Below, piece after piece: positions 6,498 to 10,663 of a stretch of 10,663 nt of DNA. The notes under the pieces are model-generated. The model did not search any database, was not told the DNA's origin, and saw nothing but the letters and a program-made list of their open reading frames with translations. Position 1 is the first letter of the stretch. Every line of letters begins with the position of its first letter. Position numbers and translations under genes: made by a program. Origin of the DNA: CAYVQU01 sp964453155 (GTDB lineage: Bacteria > Chloroflexota > Anaerolineae > Anaerolineales > UBA11858); contig CAYVQU010000174.1 in the NCBI GenBank assembly GCA_964453155.1, positions 1 to 10,663 on the forward strand. The letters are read 5' to 3'.

Positions 6498-7493
6498 TTA
6501 TACCGATTCTCGCCATTGAACCGTGGTTGGGATGACCACGTCTTTTTGCGGGGCACTTGGATTCTCAATCCGCTCCAAGAGTAATTCCACCGCTGTTGAT
6601 CCTAATTGCGCTGGGGATTGCTGGACCGTAGTTAGGGCCGGGGTCATATCGACGGCGAAGGGTGCATCGTCAAAACTGGCGACGGCAATATCGTCAGGAA
6701 TTTGTAATCCAGCTTCATTCAAGGCTCGATAAGCTCCCCTGGCCATCAGGTCACTGGCCGTAAAGATGGCCGTCACAGCTTGGGGGATGAGTTTCTTAGC
6801 CGCGCGATAGCCACCATTCTCGGTGAAGTTACCTGCCACGATCAAGTCGGGCCCAATTTCAATTCCAGCCGCGGTTAACGCTTGTCGATATCCTTGAATA
6901 CGATGTTGGCTTTCCATTTTGGTAACTGGCCCCGATATGGTCGCGATGCGACGATGGCCTTTGGCGATAAGCCCCTGGACCATTTCTTGCGCGGCCTCAA
7001 TATTGGCCACATCAACCGTGTCACAAGTGGTCCCTTCGGGCTTTGGTCCGATGATGACGAATGGGATCTGAGATTGGCAAATCGCAGTTGCGATGGGGTC
7101 GTTGATATCCATTGATGAAATGATCACGCCATCGAGTAAGCCATTGTTCAAGATTTGGTTGATCATTCGCTGTTCGTGGCCGCGTTCTGTCAACCAGAGC
7201 ATGATGTTATTGCCAGTGGCGTTGCAGGTTACGCTGACGCTCTGGAGTAGTCCTGGAAAATAGGGATCGGTGAACAATTGAGCGACACCACTAGGGATAA
7301 CCAGCCCAAAAATTCCAGACCGCCCACCAGCCAACCGGCGCGCTACTGTGCTGGGTTGAAAATTTACCTGCTGAATAATCTCCAAAACTCGCTCGCGCGT
7401 CGCATCTTTGACGAGGGCGTCATTATTGACCACTCGGGATACGGTTGACCGGGATACTCCGGCTAGTTTGGCGATTTCTTCCAGGGTTGGCAT
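6498..7493 (-). CDS. CelR-like LacI-family regulator
   Basis: Repressor of 331 residues. The HTH is at 3-24 (TLEEIAKLAG, then VSRSTVSRVVNN), the hinge at about 46-56 (QPSTVARRLAG), then a LacI-type sugar-sensing domain with VIPSG, DGVIISS, DIAVASFDD and a C-terminal WRESV. The recognition helix with Ser-Arg-Ser resembles CelR of Thermobifida fusca, which binds TGGGAGCGCTCCCA ahead of cellulase genes and is released by cellobiose. Two perfect copies of that box lie between this gene and the divergent GH5 gene. I infer that it represses both itself and the GH5 gene, with cellobiose or a related disaccharide as inducer. The ATG directly follows an in-frame TAA, so the start is fixed, yet I see no Shine-Dalgarno motif. 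The leader predicted from the upstream promoter is about 114 nt. Confidence 0.92.
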   Translation of the reverse strand: MPTLEEIAKLAGVSRSTVSRVVNNDALVKDATRERVLEIIQQVNFQPSTVARRLAGGRSGIFGLVIPSGVAQLFTDPYFPGLLQSVSVTCNATGNNIMLWLTERGHEQRMINQILNNGLLDGVIISSMDINDPIATAICQSQIPFVIIGPKPEGTTCDTVDVANIEAAQEMVQGLIAKGHRRIATISGPVTKMESQHRIQGYRQALTAAGIEIGPDLIVAGNFTENGGYRAAKKLIPQAVTAIFTASDLMARGAYRALNEAGLQIPDDIAVASFDDAPFAVDMTPALTTVQQSPAQLGSTAVELLLERIENPSAPQKDVVIPTTVQWRESV

Positions 7494-7518
7494 TTAGTTA
7501 TAAACTTGGTTCGACTTC

Positions 7519-7527
7519 TGGTAAAAT
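7519..7527 (+). promoter_or_regulatory. Possible extended -10 promoter for the GH5 gene (candidate A)
   Basis: TGGTAAAAT resembles an extended -10 (TGnTATAAT). No good -35 is visible 17 bp upstream. If used, the transcript would start near 7534 at the edge of the operator at 7536-7551, which makes repression simple, with a leader of about 180 nt to the GH5 ATG. It would overlap the opposing transcript of the CelR-like gene. Confidence 0.3.
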
Positions 7528-7535
7528 CTAGGAAA

Positions 7536-7551
7536 ATGGGAGCGCTCCCAT
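7536..7551. promoter_or_regulatory. CelR-type operator, perfect palindrome (copy 2)
   Basis: A second identical ATGGGAGCGCTCCCAT. It lies about 55-70 nt into the predicted transcript of the CelR-like gene and just downstream of a possible plus-strand extended -10 element (7519-7527). It could therefore act as a roadblock for one transcript and as a start-site operator for the other. Confidence 0.88.
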
Positions 7552-7599
7552 CGCGGGGTAAAAAAAATTTTAGCCGCGGGCGACGATGTAGGTGTGTTT

Positions 7600-7615
7600 A
7601 TGGGAGCGCTCCCAT
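7600..7615. promoter_or_regulatory. CelR-type operator, perfect palindrome (copy 1)
   Basis: ATGGGAGCGCTCCCAT, a 16-bp perfect palindrome whose 14-bp core equals the box published for CelR. It abuts the -10 element of the minus-strand promoter for the CelR-like gene, so occupancy should block that promoter. The second identical copy is centred 64 bp away, about six helical turns, which would allow looping between two dimers. Confidence 0.88.
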
Positions 7616-7642
7616 TATGGCCGTGAAATCAAACTTTGTCAA
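7614..7642 (-). promoter_or_regulatory. Predicted promoter of the CelR-like gene
   Basis: On the minus strand TTGACA (7642-7637), 17 bp, then CATAAT (7619-7614). The operator at 7600-7615 overlaps the end of the -10. This is the same geometry as at the other regulator gene. The predicted transcript starts near 7607. Confidence 0.7.
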
Positions 7643-7661
7643 GAAATATTTTGGTTACGGA

Positions 7662-7670
7662 TGTCATAAT
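7662..7670 (+). promoter_or_regulatory. Possible extended -10 promoter for the GH5 gene (candidate B)
   Basis: TGTCATAAT resembles an extended -10, again without a clear -35. It would start transcription near 7677, about 40 nt ahead of the GH5 ATG. It overlaps a dyad (TGTCATA at 7662-7668 and TATGACA at 7676-7682) that could be a binding site for another regulator. From here the CelR-type boxes would be about 70 and 133 bp upstream. Confidence 0.3.
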
Positions 7671-7715
7671 TTTTGTATGACAATAGTTTTTTCGTCGGAG
7701 ATTTTAGGAGAGAAA

Positions 7716-8729
7716 ATGAAAAATTCGATTTTGTGGATTTTGATGATGTTATTAGGAGCATCGTTCTTGGTAGGGTGCCAAGCGAAAAAAACTGATGTTG
7801 AAACTTTTGCAGCCAATGAGCGCTTAGGGCGGGGGGTTAATTTCGGCAATGCTCTAGATGGGCCTCGGGAAGGTGCGTGGGGTTTATATCTCAAAGAAGA
7901 GTATTTTTCTACGGTTGCTGAGGCGGGGTTTGATACGATCCGACTGCCAATTCGCTGGGCCAAATATGCCGATGTCTATGAACCTTATGAACTCAGCGAG
8001 ACGATTTTGAGTCGGGTCGATTGGGCCATTGAACAAGCATTGGCCAATGACCTCAATATCATCATCAATGTTCATCATTTTGATGCCATCATGCAGATGC
8101 CTGAGATTCAAACCGAGCGGTTGGTAGCGATTTGGGCGCAGATTGCCGACCGTTATCAAGATTATCCCGATTCCGTTTACTTTGAAATCCTAAACGAACC
8201 TCATGAAAAACTCACCAACGAGCTGTGGAATCCGATGATTCCACCGGTTTTGGCTGTCATCCGGGAAACCAATCCAAACCGGTATGTCATCATTGGTGGT
8301 GCAGATTGGAATAATATCAGCGGTTTGCAGACCTTAGAACTTCCCAAAGATGATCGTCGGATCATTGGAACCTTCCATTATTACGCCCCGCATGAATTTA
8401 CGCATCAGGGCGCGTCCTGGTCCTCGGCTGGGGATAGCAGTGCGGTGCCGTGGGGGTCCGAAGCGGATGTTAAGGAACTCCAATCGGCCTTTGATCTGGC
8501 CTTAGCCTGGTCCGAATCCGAAAATCGCCCCTTGTTTATCGGTGAATTTGGGACCTTTTACGCCGCTCCATTGGCGGCGCGGGTTGCCTGGACCACGGCA
8601 GTGCGGGCTGAAGCTGAAAAACGCGGCTTCTCCTGGACTTATTGGGATTTTGGGACTGATTTCGCGGTTTATGATTTAGGTACTAAAGAATGGCGTGAGC
8701 CAATTTTTAAAGCGTTGCTGCCCGAATGA
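7716..8729 (+). CDS. GH5 endoglucanase/mannanase-like lipoprotein (Cel5A type)
   Basis: Secreted, lipid-anchored glycosidase of 337 residues. A signal peptide ends in LVGC (Cys21). From LGRGVNFGNALDGPREGAWG (37-56) onward it resembles Thermotoga maritima Cel5A (subfamily GH5_25, as remembered), including AGFDTIRLPIRW (70-81), NVHHFDAI (118-125), FEILNEPHE (156-164), the THQGASW segment (229-235) and FIGEFGTFY (274-282). The acid/base is Glu161 and the nucleophile Glu277. Cel5A cuts cellulose, beta-glucan and mannan, so either beta-1,4-glucan or mannan is likely. I chose the ATG at 7716, with AGGAG 5-6 nt upstream. The frame stays open to 7506, but that stretch crosses an operator and is not protein-like. 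It is divergent from the CelR-like gene and preceded by two CelR boxes, so sugar-induced expression is likely. Confidence 0.94.
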   Translation: MKNSILWILMMLLGASFLVGCQAKKTDVETFAANERLGRGVNFGNALDGPREGAWGLYLKEEYFSTVAEAGFDTIRLPIRWAKYADVYEPYELSETILSRVDWAIEQALANDLNIIINVHHFDAIMQMPEIQTERLVAIWAQIADRYQDYPDSVYFEILNEPHEKLTNELWNPMIPPVLAVIRETNPNRYVIIGGADWNNISGLQTLELPKDDRRIIGTFHYYAPHEFTHQGASWSSAGDSSAVPWGSEADVKELQSAFDLALAWSESENRPLFIGEFGTFYAAPLAARVAWTTAVRAEAEKRGFSWTYWDFGTDFAVYDLGTKEWREPIFKALLPE

Positions 8730-8883
8730 GCGCGACTTACCTGCTAAAATAGTAGGTGGCATCCAGAAAGACAAAAGATACCCAAGCAGGAATGACTGCT
8801 GGTAGAAGCAGAGATTTCCAAAATTCCCATACCCGGCGGTGCTATTTCTACTGGACTGGAAATTAATAATAAAAACAGCAAGG
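8730..8883 (+). other. Untranslated spacer with possible RNA structure
   Basis: There is no gene between the GH5 stop and the next start. A small hairpin follows the stop (CCTGCTA-AAA-TAGTAGG, 8739-8755, one G-U pair) without a U-run, so it is a doubtful terminator. Further on, CTGGTAGAAG (8799-8808) can pair with TTTCTACTGG (8845-8854) using three G-U pairs, and ATTTCCA (8814-8820) pairs perfectly with TGGAAAT (8857-8863). The two pairings interleave, so they form a pseudoknot or exclude each other. No known riboswitch class is recognised, no CelR-type box lies here, and no promoter stands out. Confidence 0.35.
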
Positions 8884-8914
8884 ATGAGGGTAAAAAATAA
8901 AAAAAAAATGGCTC
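8884..8914 (+). promoter_or_regulatory. Start region with A10 run and no canonical start codon
   Basis: In the frame of the following glycosidase the codons before the TTG at 8915 read TAA, AAA, ATA, three AAA, TGG, CTC. The Lys-Lys-Lys-Trp-Leu-Leu stretch is the basic n-region that the lipoprotein signal needs, yet only ATA (8897-8899) could start it. ATA lies six nt after GAGGG (8886-8890), an ideal Shine-Dalgarno spacing. Alternatively the ATG at 8884 gives MRVKNKKK and joins the gene frame if one base is lost from the run of ten A (8899-8908). Sequencing error, slippage or ATA initiation are all possible. Confidence 0.6.
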
Positions 8915-10636
8915 TTGTGGGTTTTATTAATGCCTCTGGTGCTGATTGCTGGCTGTAATCGGGGCGCAAAGAACGCGTCAGAGCCAACCGTCAAACCGCA
9001 AAATCTCCCCAAAATCACCGCGGTCGAGTTGGCCCAGATTGAGGTGCCAAATTATCAGTTGGTGGAGTTCTTCTTGGAAGTGGCGGCCGATTTTGATAAC
9101 CCCTATAATCAGCAAGAAGTATCTCTCGATGGGCAATTGGTGGGGCCAGATGGCAGCCAGTGGGTCATTCCCGGATTTTGGGATGGGGAAGAATCCTGGC
9201 GGATCCGGTTTACGCCCTCCCAAGTAGGGGAGTGGACCTATGAGCTGGCGGTCACCGACCAGAATGGAACTAGCCTGAAGTCCGCTGGGAATTTTTTCGT
9301 TACGCCCTCAGATCACCATGGCTGGCTGCAAGTCGGTAATTGGGTTGATCCATCCTATAGCAGTCATTATCTGGTGTATCATGACGGCACTCCATTTTAT
9401 GGGGTTGGTCATGCCGAGGCCCTCAATATCCTGGTGGATGGGTTTAGTGTTGATGGGGGAGTGGGATTATTCAACAATATGGTCGCGGCTGGCGAAAATT
9501 ATGTGGTGTGGTGGCCGTTTTATACCAATTCCCCCGTGAACCCAAATTATGATGATTATTCTGTCTCGAATTTGAATATGATCGAATTGGTAGTGGCCGA
9601 CGCTCAGAAAAAAGGTGTTTTCTTAATATTTACCATTTGGGATCATCCTCAGTTGCGAGATGAAACCCACGATTGGGGGGATGGCCGGTGGGGAGGCTAC
9701 AACGGTTTTCGAAAATTAACTTCGCTGGATGAGTTTTTTACGTCTTACGACTCCTGGATCTGGCAAGAAAATTTATATCGATATTTAATTGCCCGGTGGG
9801 GCTACAGCCCGGCAATTGGGATGTGGCAAACGGTTTCAGAAATCAACGGGACGAATGCGTATAGCCAGACTAATACCTGGCATGCGAAAATCAATGATTA
9901 TTTTGCAATTAATGATCCCTATCGGCATCCGACCACGGCCAGTATGTCGGGAGATGTCGATTGGCCGGCTGGCCATGCCGTGATGGATATACCTCAGGTT
10001 CATGTTTACGCCTTAGACCATGTCCCCGAAAAAGATGTTGTTGGCGCGGCGGCCGTGATTGCAGCGTGGACAGAACTTATGTGGCCGGTGGGTAAGCCCA
10101 ATTGGATTGGCGAATTCGGGGTACAGGGCAACCGCTATTATCCAGAACTGTATCATAATTCGATCTGGGCCGCGTTGGCAGCAGGGGCCGCAATGATTCC
10201 GGCTGAGTGGAATAGCACCGGTCCCTGGATGCAAATGTCGGAAGCGATGTATGCTGACACGGCCCGCCTAGCCGAATTTGTGGCAGATATTCCATTAGCG
10301 GCTTGGAACCCTTCACCGCTCACGGTTATCAGTACCAATCCCGCGCTATCCGCATGGGGTTTAGCCAGCAGGGAGGGTGGTTTAATTTGGGTTCAGGATG
10401 TTTCTTTGGCTGGAGAAACAATTGACACTGTCAGGGCCAGTCAGGTTCTACGCGAAAAAACTCAAATCGATATTGCTGATATGCCCGCTGGAGCTTACAA
10501 ATTATCTCCTTACAATACCTGGGACGGTGAATTCTTGCCGCCATACGAAGTCGTTTGTGTTCAAAGTGAAATTTGCACATTCAATTTGCCCGATTTTTAT
10601 CAAGATATCGGTATCTTTTCAATGATTCGGGGGTGA
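8915..10636 (+). CDS. DUF5060-type clan GH-A glycosidase lipoprotein
   Basis: Probable cell-surface polysaccharide hydrolase, 573 residues from the TTG at 8915, the first usual start codon in frame. The lipobox IAGC (Cys14) is clear, but this start lacks a basic n-region and a ribosome binding site; translation probably begins at 8897 or, with a frameshift, at 8884. Residues 36-132 form a beta-sandwich of DUF5060 type (EVAADFDNPYNQQEVS, RIRFTPSQVGEWTYEL). Residues 133-465 look like a (beta/alpha)8 barrel: FYGVGHAEA, FLIFTIWDHPQ, MWQTVSEINGTNAY with likely acid/base Glu309, and WIGEFGVQ with likely nucleophile Glu400. A C-terminal beta domain follows (about 470-573). The acid/base motif SEIN differs from the NEP of classic GH5. 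The substrate is unresolved. It follows the GH5 gene by 185 bp in the same direction, suggesting joint use on a beta-glucan or mannan. Confidence 0.85.
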   Translation: MWVLLMPLVLIAGCNRGAKNASEPTVKPQNLPKITAVELAQIEVPNYQLVEFFLEVAADFDNPYNQQEVSLDGQLVGPDGSQWVIPGFWDGEESWRIRFTPSQVGEWTYELAVTDQNGTSLKSAGNFFVTPSDHHGWLQVGNWVDPSYSSHYLVYHDGTPFYGVGHAEALNILVDGFSVDGGVGLFNNMVAAGENYVVWWPFYTNSPVNPNYDDYSVSNLNMIELVVADAQKKGVFLIFTIWDHPQLRDETHDWGDGRWGGYNGFRKLTSLDEFFTSYDSWIWQENLYRYLIARWGYSPAIGMWQTVSEINGTNAYSQTNTWHAKINDYFAINDPYRHPTTASMSGDVDWPAGHAVMDIPQVHVYALDHVPEKDVVGAAAVIAAWTELMWPVGKPNWIGEFGVQGNRYYPELYHNSIWAALAAGAAMIPAEWNSTGPWMQMSEAMYADTARLAEFVADIPLAAWNPSPLTVISTNPALSAWGLASREGGLIWVQDVSLAGETIDTVRASQVLREKTQIDIADMPAGAYKLSPYNTWDGEFLPPYEVVCVQSEICTFNLPDFYQDIGIFSMIRG

Positions 10637-10663
10637 AACAAAATCACACACCAACCCCAAGCA

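Noticed and set aside
6321..6584. Plus-strand frames of 69 and 87 codons between the two regulator genes
   Set aside because: They run antisense into the CelR-like gene and across the strong promoter of the other regulator, with no recognisable protein features.
7506..7715. N-terminal extension of the GH5 gene by 70 codons
   Set aside because: It would translate through an operator and both regulatory regions; the ATG at 7716 has a good ribosome binding site and opens a perfect lipoprotein signal.
8676..8987. 103-codon minus-strand frame with a hydrophobic stretch over the GH5/DUF5060 junction
   Set aside because: It overlaps the ends of two well-supported genes and its hydrophobic part is the complement of the A-rich spacer.
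1..10663. Mobile element, CRISPR array, tRNA or defence system
   Set aside because: No transposase or integrase motifs, spaced repeats, cloverleaf-like segments or nuclease/helicase genes were seen on either strand.

Overview
The window looks like a carbohydrate-use locus from a member of the Chloroflexota, probably of the Anaerolineae type. That assignment is an inference. It rests on the Ala/Glu/Pro-rich lipoprotein linker of the binding protein, the mix of three lipoprotein glycosidases with an ATPase-less CUT1 sugar transporter, and two LacI-family regulators. No rRNA or marker gene is present to fix the taxonomy. I see no mobile element, CRISPR array, tRNA or phage gene.

Layout. Positions 1-382 hold no gene I can support. 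Minus-strand block, in transcription order: a LacI-family regulator (6227-5175, GTG start); an ABC sugar-binding lipoprotein (4984-3539); a MalF-type permease (3468-2500); a MalG-type permease with a large extracytoplasmic insertion (2485-1439); and a GH18 chitinase-like lipoprotein (1378-383). A second LacI-family regulator (7493-6498, CelR-like) lies upstream of the first, also on the minus strand. Plus-strand block, divergent from the CelR-like gene: a GH5 endoglucanase lipoprotein that strongly resembles the Thermotoga Cel5A type (7716-8729), then a DUF5060-type clan GH-A glycosidase lipoprotein (8915-10636) whose true start is obscured by an A10 run.

Regulation can be read directly. Two operator classes are present, each near the regulator expected to bind it. 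Sites of the TGTAAGCGCTTACA type occur as a pair in front of the binding-protein gene and as a tandem pair on the first regulator's own promoter. Two identical perfect 16-bp palindromes, ATGGGAGCGCTCCCAT, lie between the CelR-like gene and the GH5 gene. Their core equals the CelR box known from actinobacterial cellulase genes. Both regulator promoters have TTGACA, a 17-bp spacer, a -10 hexamer, and an operator sharing the last base of the -10.

Working model (inference): the surface-anchored GH5 and DUF5060 enzymes cut a beta-glucan or mannan, the ABC system imports oligosaccharides using a shared ATPase encoded elsewhere, and GH18 adds N-acetylglucosaminide cleavage. This is mostly an ordinary CAZyme locus rather than a new system. 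The points worth a second look are post-transcriptional: a perfect 13-bp inverted repeat covering the GH18 start codon, a GC-rich hairpin between the binding protein and permease genes, and the missing canonical start in front of A10 in the last gene.
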